This document shows positions 11,385 to 22,430 of a stretch of DNA of 64,000 nt, piece by piece. Source of the stretch: Prorocentrum cordatum (taxonomy: Eukaryota > Sar > Dinophyceae > Prorocentrales > Prorocentraceae); contig CAUYUJ010017972.1 in assembly GCA_963575745.1 (NCBI GenBank), forward strand, positions 154,701 to 218,700, in the 5' to 3' direction. Below the pieces are notes generated by a model. The model saw only the letters and a program-made list of their open reading frames with translations, had not been told where the DNA came from and did no database searches. Numbering within the stretch: the stretch's first letter is position 1; every line of letters begins with the position of its first letter. The translations under genes were made by a program, and so were the position numbers.

Positions 11385-12165
11385 CTAGATCCTGAACGAT
11401 CTCCGCCCTCGGGGGGAGAGGGGCACGGACTGCCCTGACCGAACTACCATCGACGTCACCTTCTGTGCCACATAACTTCGCGCATCGCGCCCCGCGATGC
11501 GCGACGCGCCACGATCTTCGCTCCTTCGCGCTCGCGCGCCGCCCCCTTGGGAGAAGGGCAGCCGTTCTGGCCCCGACTGCGACGCGCGAAGCGCGATGAT
11601 CCTCGAGACCCCGTGGGGGTGACCTGTAATCTTGGTGGTGGCAGAGCATGCTCGCGCAAAGTGGCGGATAGTGGGATTCGGGCAGCTCCTGTCAATGTGT
11701 ACAGGGATGTCTGCTGCCAGCCTGGAGGGCTCGTACCTTCCACGTGCATCGATAGATTCGAATCGCACGAACTCGACTGGAGGGTCCACTTCCCCTCGCG
11801 GGACCTACTATGCTATCCTATCCTTCAGCGCGCGCAGCTGCGACTAGAGAAACCAAGAGATCGTCGCTGAAGTCCTGTGCGTGGGGATAGTGCCAAAGAC
11901 AGTGGTGGATTGTGTCGGATTCCCCAGTGATGGCACTTGCCGTCACAATCGAATCCCAACTTAACGAGGGTGATTCGTGACCCTCCTCTCTCTCTCCTCC
12001 ACCCTCCCTCCTCCCGATGGGTCGGACGAAAGGAAGGGGTGGAAACCACAGGGGGGGATAGCGGATCAGCTGCATGCGCCTGGTAGTCTTGGCACCTCTC
12101 GGCGCTGGAGTTCATATATCGATGAGAGCGCTCGGCGGCGTGGCCGAAACTGGCTGCCTGCCCCA
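11385..12165 (-). pseudogene. LINE-C remnant: Cys/His knuckle and RNase H start
   Basis: This minus-strand fragment matches the C-terminal part of a non-LTR retrotransposon polyprotein. At about 11,890-11,950 two overlapping frames together give C-D-G-K-C followed by G-E-S-D-T-I-H-H-C-L-W-H-Y-P, the pattern of the Cys/His knuckle after the RT; the split shows a frameshift inside the motif. Downstream, a 134-codon frame (11,385-11,789) contains P-V-H-I-D-R-S-C at residues 29-36, like the I-D-G-S-C first strand of an RNase H, with the catalytic Asp at 11,691-11,693. The rest of the RNase H is missing and the copy stops at the CTC array. It is dead; the family call is from motif recall. Confidence 0.6.
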
Positions 12166-13103
12166 AGCTTCGTACTTGCCCCCCACACCCCTCTTTCCTC
12201 CGACCCCAGTGATCCTCTCACTTGGCTCCCGGGTCATAAGAGAGAGAGAGAGGTCTCTGGTGGCCGCTCGGGACGATCAGGGCACCGCCAGAATGCTCTC
12301 GGCGAGGCGCAGCTGCTGGAGAGCACCCCGAAGCTGGAAAATAGCCGACAACCCACGAGAACGCCAGAAAACCTCGAACCTCGAGGAACCTCGAGAAACC
12401 CGCGAGCACGCCGCGAGAAGCCTCGAGACACCACGAGGAAGCGGACGAGAGGGCCCACGAGAACCCCACGAGAGCGCCCAAAAACCTCGAACTCCGAACC
12501 CCGTGTGCCCAGTCCCTCCCCCTCCCCTTCCCTCCCCGCGGAGGGGGGGGGGGAGGGCGAACTGCCCGGCCATGGCCCCCCGAGGCCTGGGCCGCTTGCC
12601 AGTCGGCGTGCCTTCGGGTCCCTCGTCGCCGCCCTGGCAGGCCTCGCCCTGGACCGCTCACGCGCAGAAAGTGGCACACCTTGGTGCACGTTGAGCACGG
12701 CCTGACGCCCACCCCACCGTCCACCGCCGCCGCCGCCTCTTGCCTCCCAAGACACGCGATGTCATGCTTGTTTCGGTACGCGGTCCCCGAAGTCCTGACC
12801 CATTCCCCGGGGCAAGATGTTCATCCCGGATCGCTTTCTGGCGGACCCCAAGGGTTGGCCAAGGGGGCCCCCAGAGGCCGAAAATCATGTTAAAAAAGCC
12901 GTCCCGATGCTTCAAAACATTGCATTTCTGCGCAACTCCGGGATTCGACGCCGCGCAAAAGGTGCAACAGGATCACGACCGGAACCCCAGACCCCCTCTT
13001 TCTGTGCCGTTTCTCGAGCCTGCTCGATCTGTGATGATCCCAGAGCCCGAAACCAGGCGGCAGCGCCGGGTGCGAAAGAAAGGGAGACGCAAGGATCTCA
13101 GTA
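12166..13103. other. Low-copy GC-rich DNA with CGAGAA-type repeats
   Basis: 12,350-12,500 is a loose tandem of CACGAGAA/CCTCGAGAA motifs. Overlapping frames of up to 242 aa on both strands show no domain. 12,820-12,930 is A-richer and unique. No gene supported. Confidence 0.45.
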
Positions 13104-13266
13104 CAGGGCAGTTTTTCATAAATTGGATTTTTGAAAATATAGGATTTTTAATACATGATAAATTTATGAATAAATGTATGCATGAACTCATCGGTGTTTT
13201 TAATGCTAAATCCCTGTATTGAAAATACATGATCCGCACGCGGAGCATGTATGAAAACCGGCACTG
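13104..13266. mobile_element. 163-bp MITE with TA on both sides
   Basis: The left end CAGGGCAGTTTTTCATAAAT and the reverse-complemented right end CAGTGCCGGTTTTCATACAT match at 16 of 20 positions. TA dinucleotides sit immediately outside (13,102-13,103 and 13,267-13,268). CAG-starting TIRs plus a TA duplication are the pattern of Tc1/mariner-type MITEs. The interior is AT-rich, unlike its GC-rich surroundings, and non-coding. Confidence 0.65.
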
Positions 13267-13469
13267 TACGATGCACGCCTGAGTCCCTCCCTCCCCCCCG
13301 CCGCGAGGCACCCCTCCCCCTCCTGGACGAACGGGCCGCTGTAACGCGCCGAGCGTCGCTTCTGCTCCTGGCCCTGCCCCTGAAGGAGGCCGCTGACGCC
13401 CTGGTAGGCCGCCTGCCGCGGCAGCGGCAGGGCCAGTGTCAGCTAGGAAAGGGTTGCCTCGATGGTCCT
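13267..13469. other. GC-rich spacer
   Basis: No feature recognised. It leads into the CTC array. Confidence 0.4.
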
Positions 13470-13524
13470 AAAAACGTCCTCCTCCTCCTCCTCCTCCTCC
13501 TCCTCCTCCTCCTCCTCCTCCTCC

Positions 13525-13581
<57 letters not shown>

Positions 13582-13727
13582 GCATCAGATCATCATCATC
13601 ATCATCAGCAGCAGCATCATCATCAGCAGCATCATCATCAGCATCATCATCATCGTCATCATCACCACCGACACCATCATCATCGTCATCATCATCGTCA
13701 TCATCATCGTCATCGTCATCGTCATCG

Positions 13728-13780
<53 letters not shown>

Positions 13781-14005
13781 GTCATCGTCATCGTCATCAT
13801 CATCATCATCGTCGTCATCGTCGTCATCGTCATCGTCATCGTCATCATCATCATCATCAGCAGCATCATCATCAGCATCAGCATCATGATCATCATCATC
13901 ACCATCCTCTCCCGCAAAAGCTCCTCCTCCTCATTCCTCCCCTTTCTCATCCTTCTCCTCCTTCGCCTCCTCCGCCTCCTTCGCCTCCTCCTCATCATCA
14001 TCCTG
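13470..14005. repeat. (CTC)n-(ATC)n-(CTC)n array
   Basis: CTC at 13,477-13,526, then ATC/CAT with CGT and CAG variants to about 13,910, then imperfect CTC to 14,005. Poly-Ser, poly-His and poly-Met frames are artefacts. Confidence 0.96.
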
Positions 14006-15046
14006 TCGGTGGTCCTCAGAACGTGCGTCAGCTCGGGATCCAGAGACGGTGCGGTGGCAGATCGTACCTGAGATCCGGGCGCTGAATTGCCTCACGCTGG
14101 GCGTTCTCGCCAGGTTTCGGGCCCCAGAACCCTCACAGCTCGATCTGGCTCGACAAGATGGCGCAAAAAAGATGGAGCCTGGGGCTGCAGTCGTGATTGT
14201 TCACTATGTTGCAGATTTGTTCGCGACTTCGGATCTACAGGGTGCGGAGCGCGCTGAGTCCGCCGGCTGGCCGGCCAGCGGGCCCCTTCGGGGCAACGCG
14301 AGTGACCCAGGGTCCGTTTACTGCACGTGCTGGAGGAAGGCGTGTTTCCCGCTGTCCCACCGCATCTGATCGCAACCATAATCCAACCAGTGCTTGGTGT
14401 TCCCCAGTCATATCGTGTATGAATCGGGATAAGTCGTCGAAGACTCCTACGGGCTCACCACACGCTCCCTCACTGCACGGTTTGGGGGACCCTGGCGGCC
14501 CCAATCGCCCGAGACATTCTCGGAGAACGACCGAAGTCCCCAAACCGTGCGGTCTCCCCACTCACTCACTACGCGGTGTTGTCACCGCACCGTTCGGGGG
14601 CCCCCGAGGCTGTCCCTCGAGGATCCTCAGGACATGCGTCTCAGCGCCAACGTGTCTTCACTGTACAAGAACGGCGCCCATGCACCGTACCATGTTCTGG
14701 ACTCCAGTCAGGCCCCGCTCGAACGCGGCACTGTGCATACAGTGGAAGCCCATGCCAAGAAACACCCTGCTTGACTCCAGGACTCCCTGGGTTTCTGGCA
14801 TGGAAAGCGTGACGCTCCCACACCCAAAATCAATGGACGACCCACGGTCTCAGGGTTGGGCTTCTTGTGGAGAGTTTCTTGTGGTCGAGCTCCCACTGTA
14901 CTTGTCTGGCTCTGAGGGCCGCAAAACTCTACATCGTACAGTTCCTGGGTCGAGGATTGACGACGCCTCGGGAGACGCCAACGCGGCACGGTGCATACCG
15001 GTCGCCCGCGACACCAGAAGAAAAACGTGCATCAACAGAAACTGTC
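14006..15046. other. Low-copy DNA with dispersed repeats
   Basis: 14,160-14,230 (GTGATTGTTCACTATGTTGC, then TTCGCGACTTCGGATC) matches 40,415-40,460. 14,475-14,610 matches 10,540-10,655 and contains a stem: GCACGGTTTGGGGGAC at 14,475-14,490 pairs with GTCCCCAAACCGTGC at 14,536-14,550. The 334-aa frame at 14,197-15,201 has no recognisable domain and crosses repeat junctions, so I do not call it. Confidence 0.5.
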
Positions 15047-15163
15047 GGAGCTCCGCACGGACTTTTTGGATCGGCGCGCCTCCCTGGCGCCGCTGGCGCC
15101 CCCCCCCCAGCGCCTGCGGCGCCGCCGAGGGATGGGGGCCGATCAAATCCCCTTGGAGCTACC
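15047..15163. mobile_element. GC foldback element, copy 1
   Basis: The left arm begins GGAGCTCCGCACGGACTTTT and the right arm is its imperfect reverse complement (CCGATCAAATCCCC, then TTGGAGCTACC). The core is an extreme GC palindrome (GGCGCC steps). It is the most diverged member of a family also seen at 19,002, 38,088 and 56,861. Confidence 0.5.
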
Positions 15164-15623
15164 AAAGCATGTGCTCACGCCAGTTGTTCTTATCCGACTA
15201 ATATTTAACTCACCCTCTTCGCTCCTGGACGTCTTCAGGCCTCGCTCGGATACTTCCTGGGCTCGCACGGCGCGTACCCCTGCCATCGCTCGGACGTCCC
15301 CTCCCCGTGCCCTCTGGCGGCTTCCTGCGCCCACTCCTCGAAAGATCATCCAGGGCGCTCCCCCCGGTGGCCCTCGCCGAAGAAAAATGCCAAATGCGCA
15401 CGCCCAGGCCATGCGCCAGAGAACCTCGCCTGGCCTGCACTGGCGTCGGTGTGTGCACCGTGGCGCCCAGCAGCCCCGGCGCTCCGCGGGCCTCCGCGGC
15501 GCGACGCCGGCCACGCCGGCGCGCCTCCCGCCCGGAGTCTCGGGTCGCTCGCGCCGCCCAGGACGAGAGGCTTCCTCGTGCCAGGGAAGCGTCTGGGCGC
15601 GCAAGGAGCTTTGGAAGAGAGCA
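15164..15623. other. GC-rich low-copy DNA
   Basis: No gene recognised. Overlapping frames on both strands are compositionally biased. Confidence 0.4.
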
Positions 15624-15735
15624 GGAGGAGGAGGAGCAGGAGGAGGAGGAGGAGGAGCAGGAGGAGGAGCACGAGGAGGAGGAGGAGGAGGAGGAGGAGG
15701 ACCAGGAGGAGCAGGAGGAGGAGGAGGAGGAGAAA
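15624..15735. repeat. (GGA)n array
   Basis: GGA/GAG triplets with occasional GCA. Confidence 0.95.
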
Positions 15736-16609
15736 GGATCTATCGCTGGGCTCCCTCCGCGGCCGCCTCGCCTCGCCGGCCGCCTGCAGAAGCGCAGTTC
15801 GCGAGCGCGTGGGCCGCCGTAGCCCCGACCGCGCCGAGGCCCCCTTGGCGCTGCGGCCCCCGAAAAAAGTGTGAGCGCCAGGGTGTGCTTGGTCTGCCGG
15901 AGCCCACTGGTGCGGCGCAGGCAGTGCAGTGAGGGCCGACGAGGGCTGAGTTTCCTGGGGCGGAGGCCTCGACATGCGGGTTCGAATTCCCCCCCTGGGG
16001 CCCCTCTTGGGGCCCTCTTGGGGGCCGTCTTGGGCGGTCCTGGGTGCTTCTCGGACCGTCTTGGGGCCCTCTGGGGGACCTCCTCGGCCGTGCACATGAA
16101 AACAGCGAATGTGCTAGACATGTGCGCTGTCCTAAGGGAGTGGGCCGCTTTGTAGTACCTCTTCGGGCCCTCTTGGGGGACCTCTTGGAGATGTCTTGGG
16201 CAGTCTTGGGGGCCTCTTAGACCGTCTTGACGCCATCTGAGGCCGTCACGAAGCCACGGTGGCCTTGCTGGCCCATGGGCGGGCATTGCACGTACTCGCC
16301 CGGGAGCCTCACCGAAGGCATGGACCATCGGCGCCCCTGGATACATGTATCGCTTCTCCCTGGTCGGCGGCGAGCCTGGGGAGGAAATGAAAAGGGGCGG
16401 GCCTTCTCAGAAGGATCGGAAGTCCAACGGCCTTCTGAGAAGTCCTGCTGGTCCTCTGGGCGCAGGTGGTTTCACGAACTTCGTCTTCTCTTTGCCACAG
16501 CTCCCTCCTTCCCATGTTCGGGAGAGGGGTTCATCACTGCTCCTTAGAATTACACACCCCGTCCCACACCCGACTGGGCCAACCCGCGACATGCCACCAC
16601 CACCCCACC
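15736..16609 (-). repeat. CCAAGA-family repeat, minus orientation, and flanks
   Basis: 15,995-16,240 is built on TCTTGGGG and CCTCTTGGGG, the reverse complement of the CCAAGA family. It is split by about 60 bp of unique sequence near 16,095. 16,495-16,560 (TTCATCACTGCTCCTTAGAA) resembles 53,535-53,555 and leads into the 139-bp array, as it does there. No gene in 15,736-15,990. Confidence 0.6.
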
Positions 16610-17350
16610 CTCCCTTTCAAAAAAACGATACGGATTGCACTTTGCCTCCAAATCTGGAGCATTCGCAGGCGCCGCGCGACAACTTTGCATTGGTTTTTGG
16701 CAAGGGCCGCGGGGATGCCGTCATATTGCTCGCTACGCGCAGGCCAGCCATCCGTGTCAAAAAACAATACTGAATGCACTTTGCCTCTACATCTGGAGCA
16801 TGCGCGGGCGCCCCGCGACAACTGTGTATTGGATTTTGAAAGGGACGGCGGGTTGGCCGTAGGCGAGCTGCTCGCAAGGCACATCATTCCTATCAGAAAG
16901 ACGATACGGAATGCACTCTGCCTCCTAATCTGGAGCGTGCGCGGGCGCCCCGCGACCTCTGCGCAGTGGTTTTTGGCAAGGACAGCGGGGGTGCCGTCGT
17001 ACGGCTTGCAGCGCGCAAGTCAACCCTCCCATTCAAAAAAACGATACGGAATGCACTCTGCCTCTAGATCTGTGAAGGGAAACTGGGACACACAAATAAA
17101 TACACAAATATAAAAGGATCCCCCATATTTCCCAATATTTTCTGGGTTTTTGTCTTCCCCCCCACTTCCCACATTTTTCCGTATTTTCCTGGGGATCGTC
17201 GATTAATTGTGTCTGGGTTTTTTCCACCCTGAATACTGCTTGCAGCGCGCAAGTCAACCATCCCTTCCAAAAACGATACGGGATGCACTCTGCCTCCAGA
17301 TCCGGAGCGTGCGCGGGCTCCCCACCGCCAGACAGGGACGGCGGGGGTGC
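16610..17350 (+). repeat. 139-bp tandem repeat, copy A
   Basis: Units are anchored on AAAACGATACGG-like sequence at about 16,622, 16,761, 16,899 and 17,037, a period of about 139 bp, with a further partial unit from 17,237. Each contains ATGCACTCTGCCTC, TCTGGAGC and GCGGGCGCCCCGCGAC. An AT-rich segment (about 17,075-17,236) replaces part of one unit. A related array is at 53,610-53,920. Confidence 0.8.
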
Positions 17351-17739
17351 CGATCTCTTGCGCAACCGTGGAGCACGTGCCGCACCTGGCGCGCCCGGCT
17401 CGCTCGGTTCTCCTGGGTGAGGGGGAGGAGGAGGAGGAGAATGACGAGCAGGAGGAGGGGGAAGGGTGGAGGGGGCGAAGGGGGATGATGAGGAGGAGGA
17501 GGAGGAGGATGAGGAGGAAGAGGAGGAGAAGGAGGAAGAACCTGGGTGCGCCTGGGGCCCGTGGCGCACATGGCATGCGTGGCGCTCCTGAGCAACATGC
17601 CGAGAAATGTGCCGAAACTCTCTCGGGTGTCACTTCTGTGCTGAGAGGGCGGGCGAAGGGAGGGGCCTCGACCCTCTCCCTAATACCCCCCCCCTTGGCC
17701 TGGGAGGGGGGGGGCCGCGGGCAGCTAGCTAGAGCGCCC
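17351..17739. repeat. (GGA)n tract with GC-rich flanks
   Basis: Imperfect GGA/GAG triplets at about 17,420-17,540. The remainder is GC-rich with G/C runs and no gene. Confidence 0.8.
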
Positions 17740-18095
17740 AAAGGTGGCCCAAGATGGCTCCAGGAGGGCCTCAAGGAGCCCAAGGTGACCTCCAAGATGG
17801 TTCAGGATGCCTCAAGATAGTTCCAGATAGCCTCGGCACACATCCAAGAAGCCTCCAAACGGCCCCAAGACGGTTCCCAAGTGTCCTCCGAGCCCTCCAA
17901 TGATGACCCCCCCAAGAGACCAAACTCGTTCAAAAATCTAGGGAAAATCAATGTGGCTTGCCTTCTCGCCTTTTCGCTTCTGATGGGCTCACGAGGCCTC
18001 GAGATGGCCCCAAGACGGCCCAAGAGAGCCCCAGGAGGGCCCCAGGAGCGTCCAAGAGCGGCCCAAGAGCGCCCCAAGAGGGCCTCAAGACATCA
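17740..18095 (+). repeat. CCAAGA-family repeat
   Basis: Short units such as GGCCCAAGATGGCTCCA surround a conserved non-repetitive core at about 17,940-18,005 (TTCTCGCCTTTTCGCTTCTG, then GAGGCCTCGAGATGGC). The same core occurs at 10,310 and 54,490. Confidence 0.8.
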
Positions 18096-19001
18096 TGTTT
18101 GAGCCCGGCGACCGAGGATAGGTTTAGCCCGGCGCCCTTTGATCTGGGCCCGGCAGCCTCCCCTCAAACAGGGCGGCTGCCCCAGGGGTGAGTGACACGC
18201 TGGCAGTGACAGCGGCCATTCCCAGGCGGAGGGGGCCTGCGGGTCAAGGCCCGTGGACTGCAGCCTGCACGAGACCGTGTCCGCGCACGCGATAACGGCG
18301 ATGTCGGCCGCGAGCTCCGCCCCGCACCCCAGGCCCCCCCCCCCCTGGTCCTCCTGCTGCTCCTCCTCCCGCTCCTCGTCCCCCTCCTTCTGCCCCTGCC
18401 GCCCGCGGCCGTGGCGGACCCCGGCGGCTCTACGAGAGCGCCACGCAGCGAATGCGGGTCCTCACTGCGCCACCTGGGCCGTCGCGTCACACCTTCGGGG
18501 CGCATCGCCGGTCCTGCGGCTGCGCTGTTTGTCCTGGATCCAATGCGGGCTGGACGCGGATGCGGCGTGGATTCGACGTAGATTTGACAAGTCCGACATG
18601 GATTCGACGCGGAAAGAGGCGCGATGGGACAGACGAGGTTCCCCGAAGACGCAACGTCAGGGCTGGCCTCCTCCTCCTCCCCCCCGCCGACGGCGCGCGC
18701 GGGGGCCTTGGACTGGTCCTTGACCTGCTGGGCCATCCTCTCCACCTGCCCTGGCTCCTGGACGGGGCCAGAGTGAAAGGTGGAACAATAATAAGCAAGA
18801 AAAGTAGCCCTAATCTTTTGGGGCCTAAGTTAGACGGGCCGAAAGCATTAGGTATAGGGGGCCTGGTTTTGCAGACGTGTCAGGCGAAGCCACCCATATT
18901 AGGGATATTCCTCAAAGCCCTGGACCTAAGTTAGGCCACGAACTCATTGGGTGATTAGGGTGAGGGGTGGTTGGGACAAAACTGCGCAAGCACGTGCCTT
19001 T
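18096..19001. other. Low-copy GC-rich DNA
   Basis: Overlapping frames on both strands (193 aa minus, 160 aa plus) lack recognisable motifs. 18,545-18,620 has four GATTCGACG/GATTTGAC-type repeats resembling 39,110-39,245. No gene supported. Confidence 0.4.
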
Positions 19002-19137
19002 GGGAGTCCCGCGCGGACTCCTGGGATATCGGTGCTGGAGCCCTCCCCCCCTGGCGCGCGCAGCGCCGGGGGCGGCGCAGGAGGCGCCGCCAGGGGAGGG
19101 AGTCCAGCGCCGACCTAAGACAACCGCGCGGTCTCCC
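19002..19137. mobile_element. GC foldback element, copy 2
   Basis: The ends are GGGAGTCCCGCGCGG and CCGCGCGGTCTCCC in inverted orientation. A second inner inverted pair (TGGAGCCCTCCCCCCCTGGCG against CGCCAGGGGAGGGAGTCCA) encloses GCGCGCAGCGCC. The layout matches the copies at 38,088 and 56,861. Confidence 0.6.
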
Positions 19138-19889
19138 AAGAAGTATGCTTATGCCGATTCTCCCTCTGCACGCCCGACTTGTGTACAGAGAAGATGGGCA
19201 CGATGCCCAACAGCAAATGCTGTCCAAAACCTGCAGCGGTCGCTGTCGGGCGGGCGGCCTTCTGTCTCAAATGGACAACGTCTGTGGCGGCACCGACGGC
19301 GAGCCCTGTTCAAAATGGAGAGGAACTATCATTAGTCTTTTCGCATTCTTTCCGTACCAATTTCGGTCGCACCAAGAATAGGAGGAGGAGGAGGAGGAGG
19401 AGGAGCAGGAGGAAAAGCAGGAGGAGCAGGAGGAGCAGGAGGAGCAGGAGGAGCAGGAGGGAAAGACAAACTTGACCCGAAAGGGGACGCGGTCCTGGGT
19501 CGGCGACGGCGAGCAAGCCGCGTACGCCACCGCGCTGAAAGGCCATTCAAAATGATCCGGAAATGCTGCCGGTCTTTGTACCAATTCTTTCCGTACCCGT
19601 TTCGAGTATGCCGACTCTTGTTCTTCGAAAAGGGGGCCGCGCTGATCCGCTTCCGCCCTCCCTTATCGCCTGACTCCCCAAATCGCCCGCGCCCGCTGCC
19701 CCATCAAACCGTCCACTGGCTCCCCTTTCTCCACTCCTCCTCCTCCTCCTTTTCCTCTTCCTCGTCCTCTTCCTCCTCCTTGTGCTCCTCCTCCTCGTTC
19801 TCCTCCCCTTTCTGTTCCTCCTCCTACTCGTCCTCCTCCTCCTCCTCCTCCTCGTCCTCCTCCTCCCCATCCTCCTCCGTCCCTCTTCC
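19138..19889. repeat. Tandem duplication with GGA and CTC tracts
   Basis: Two related segments, about 19,310-19,372 and 19,548-19,612, share CAAAATG and CATTCTTTCCGTACC-like sequence. GGA/GCA triplets run 19,381-19,460 and CTC triplets 19,737-19,880. No gene. Confidence 0.65.
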
Positions 19890-20460
19890 TTGCAAGTATC
19901 TCATCCCTGTTGCACCCAAACGTGTCCGCAATTTGGACTGGGCGTTTCGACTGGAGACTTCCTCACCACTTAGGACCCCGAGGCTTAAGAAGTGCAACAG
20001 CGTCAGAAATAGAGGGCGGACCGTTTTCAAAAAGTGGCTCTCGCTTTCGCGCCGCGCACAATCGTCCTAAAAGTTCGCAACAGTCTCCAGGATGGAGGGC
20101 GGCTTGTTTTCCTAGGTGTGACTATCGCCTTAGCGCCGCGTACATTCGTATCAAAAGTTTGCGACAGTTTCGAGGACAGAGGACGGTTCCTTTTCAAAAC
20201 GTAGCTCTCGCCTTGGCGCCGAGCACATTCGTCGTAACTTTGCAACAGCCTCGGGGATTCGTATGGTTGACGTCCTAGACATTGTGTTCTGCAACGTTGA
20301 TTCGCGGCGCTGATATCCAAAGAATGGCCTTCTGCCTCGGTTGAGGATTCTCAGACGGTTGTCTTCCAATAGGAACCTCCCGCAATGGGAACAAAATTTG
20401 TAGGGTCCTGCAACAAGAGATCTTGGAGGGAGAGTTTGTTGCAACATCGTTGAAGCGTTT
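19890..20460 (+). repeat. 83-bp repeat family, composite copy B
   Basis: The leader GGGCGTTTCGACTGGAGACT (about 19,940) is followed by three units holding GCGCCGCG or GCGCCGAG, then a tail with GACGGTTGTCTTCCAA (about 20,354) and AACATCGTTG (about 20,443). The order and strand match copy A at 4,515-5,235. Divergence is substantial, so the duplication is old or the unit is a mobile repeat. Confidence 0.8.
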
Positions 20461-20631
20461 TCGGTTTAGTGCGGTCTTCCTCCTAGCCCTCCCTCCTCAT
20501 CCCTGGTCGCCTCCCCCTCCTCCTCGTTTTCCTCCATCTCCAGCAGTGGCCCTGCCTCCTCCCCCTCTCCTTTTAAATGTCTGTCTGTTTGTCTGTCAGT
20601 ACGGTTGAGTAGTGTATAGATATATGTATAG

Positions 20632-20663
<32 letters not shown>

Positions 20664-20814
20664 ACGTTTGTGTATATATATGTGTGTATACACCTATATA
20701 TATATGTATAGAGACATACCCCTTCCTGGAAATGTGTGTATGAGACATACCCCTTCCTGGATATGTGTATGTACATACTCGAAAGAGCGTCTTCTACCGC
20801 TGCTGACGGAAAAC
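20461..20814. repeat. CTC tract and (TA)n array
   Basis: Imperfect CTC at about 20,480-20,570. TA/TATG repeats at 20,615-20,712. A direct repeat of GACATACCCCTTCCTGGA occurs at about 20,713 and 20,744. Confidence 0.85.
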
Positions 20815-21030
20815 TAAAGGGGGGTCACTGGGGGTTCCCAATCCGTCCCCCCCCAAAAAAAAACGATGGGGGTCACTACGGGTTCGAACCCCTCCCCCCA
20901 ACCCCCCCCACTCCATCATGAAAAGGAGGGGGGGTCACTACCGGTTCGAACCCCCCCACCCCCCCTCGAAAACTGGGGGGGGGTCACTACTGGTTCAACC
21001 CCCCCCCCCCTCGCCGCCGGCAAACGATCC
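20815..21030 (+). repeat. TTCGAA-bearing C/G-rich array, left arm
   Basis: Three units of GGGGTCACTACNGGTTCRAACCCC separated by C-rich linkers (about 20,871, 20,932, 20,979). The right arm at 21,995-22,430 is the reverse complement. GGTTCGAACC resembles the tRNA T-arm/box B consensus, but no box A or cloverleaf accompanies it. Confidence 0.75.
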
Positions 21031-21039
21031 CCGCTCCTC

Positions 21040-21994
21040 GAGGACAGTTGGACAATGGTGGGGATGCTGGGACAGTGGTGGGAACGGTGGTGGTGGGGAC
21101 AGTGGTGCGGGGACAGTGGGAAAGTGGTGCGGACAGTGGTGGGGACGGTGGTGGCGGGGACAGTGGTGCCAGCGGGACAGTGGTGGGGACAGTCGGACAA
21201 TGGTGGGGACGGTAGTAGCGGGGACAGCGGTGAAGGCGGTGGTGAGGACAGTGATGGGACAGTAGTACAGTGGGGAAAGTGGTAGGGACAGTGGGGACAG
21301 TGGGACAGTGATGGGGACAGTGGGGACGGTGGGACAGCACAGTGGGACAGCGGCGGGGGCAGTGAGACAGTGGTGGGTACAGTGGGGACAGTGGGACAAT
21401 GGTGGGGACCGTGGGGAAAGTGGGGAGAGCGGGACCGTGGTGGGACAATGGTGGGGAGAGTGGGGACAGTGAGACACGGCGGGGGACACTGGTGGGGACA
21501 GCGGGGACATTGGTGGGAACAGTGGGGACAGTGGGACAGTGGTGGGGACGGTGGTGGTGGGGACAGTGGTGTGGGGACAGTGGAAATGTGGTGGGAACAG
21601 TGGGACAGTGGAGGGTACAGCGGTAGTGAGGACAGTGGTGAGGGCGGTGGCGAAGGCGGCGGCGGGACAGTGGGACAGAGGTGCAGTGGGGACAGTAGCG
21701 GGGACAGTATGGGACAGTGGTGGGCACAGTGGGACAGCTCAGTGGGACAGCGGCGGGGACAGTGGGACAGTGGATCAGTGGGGACAGTGGGACAGTGGTT
21801 GGTGCCGTGGAGAAACTGGGGAGAGTGGAACCGTGGTGGGAACAGTGGTGGGGACAGTGGGGACAGTGCGACAGTGGTGGGGGCACTGGTGGGGACAGTG
21901 GGGACGGTGGTGGAACAGTGGGGACAATGGTGGTGGGGACAGTGGTGCTGGGGACAGCAGTGGGGGATGTGGTGCGGACGGAGGTAGGGACCCG
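21040..21994 (+). repeat. GGGACAGTGGTGG minisatellite
   Basis: About 950 bp of short units built from GGGACAGTGG, GGTGGGGACA and GGGACGGTGG, with variable unit length. It is strongly G-rich on the plus strand with many GGG runs, so G-quadruplex formation is plausible. Frames rich in Gly, Thr, Val and Trp (or Pro, Ser, His) are artefacts. Confidence 0.92.
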
Positions 21995-22430
21995 GGAGTC
22001 GTTTGCTGGCGGTGAGCGTAGGGGGGCGGGGAAAGGGTTCGAACCGGTAGTGACCCCCTGGTTTTCTTCGGGGGGGGGGTTCGAACCGGTAGTGACCCCC
22101 CTCGGTTTTCCGGAGGGGGGGGGGGTTCGAACAGGCAGTGACACCCCCTGGTTTTCGGGAGGGGGGGGGGGGTCGAACCGGTAGTGACCCCCCCCGGGTT
22201 TTCGAGAGAAGGGGGGAGAGGGGGAGGGTTCGAACTGGTGGTGACCCCTCTCTGGTTTTCGAGAAGGGGGGGGGGTTCGAACGGGTAAGAACCCCCCCCC
22301 GGTTTTCCAGATCTGGAGGGGGGGGGGGTCGAACAGGTAGTACCCCCCCCCGGTTTTCCGGAGAGGGGGGGGGTTAGGGGGAGGGAAGGGTTTTGCCGGG
22401 AGGGAGGGGCAAAGGGGGGGGGGGATTTTT
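21995..22430 (-). repeat. TTCGAA-bearing array, right arm (inverted)
   Basis: About seven units of GGGTTCGAACNGGTAGTGACCCC plus GGTTTTC, the reverse complement of the left arm. The inner boundary (GTCGTTTGCTGGCGG, about 21,992) also mirrors the left inner boundary (CCGCCGGCAAACGAT, about 21,014). Confidence 0.8.

Noticed and set aside
20871-22340. tRNA genes suggested by repeated GGTTCGAACC
   Set aside because: No box A, anticodon arm or acceptor stem could be fitted around any copy.
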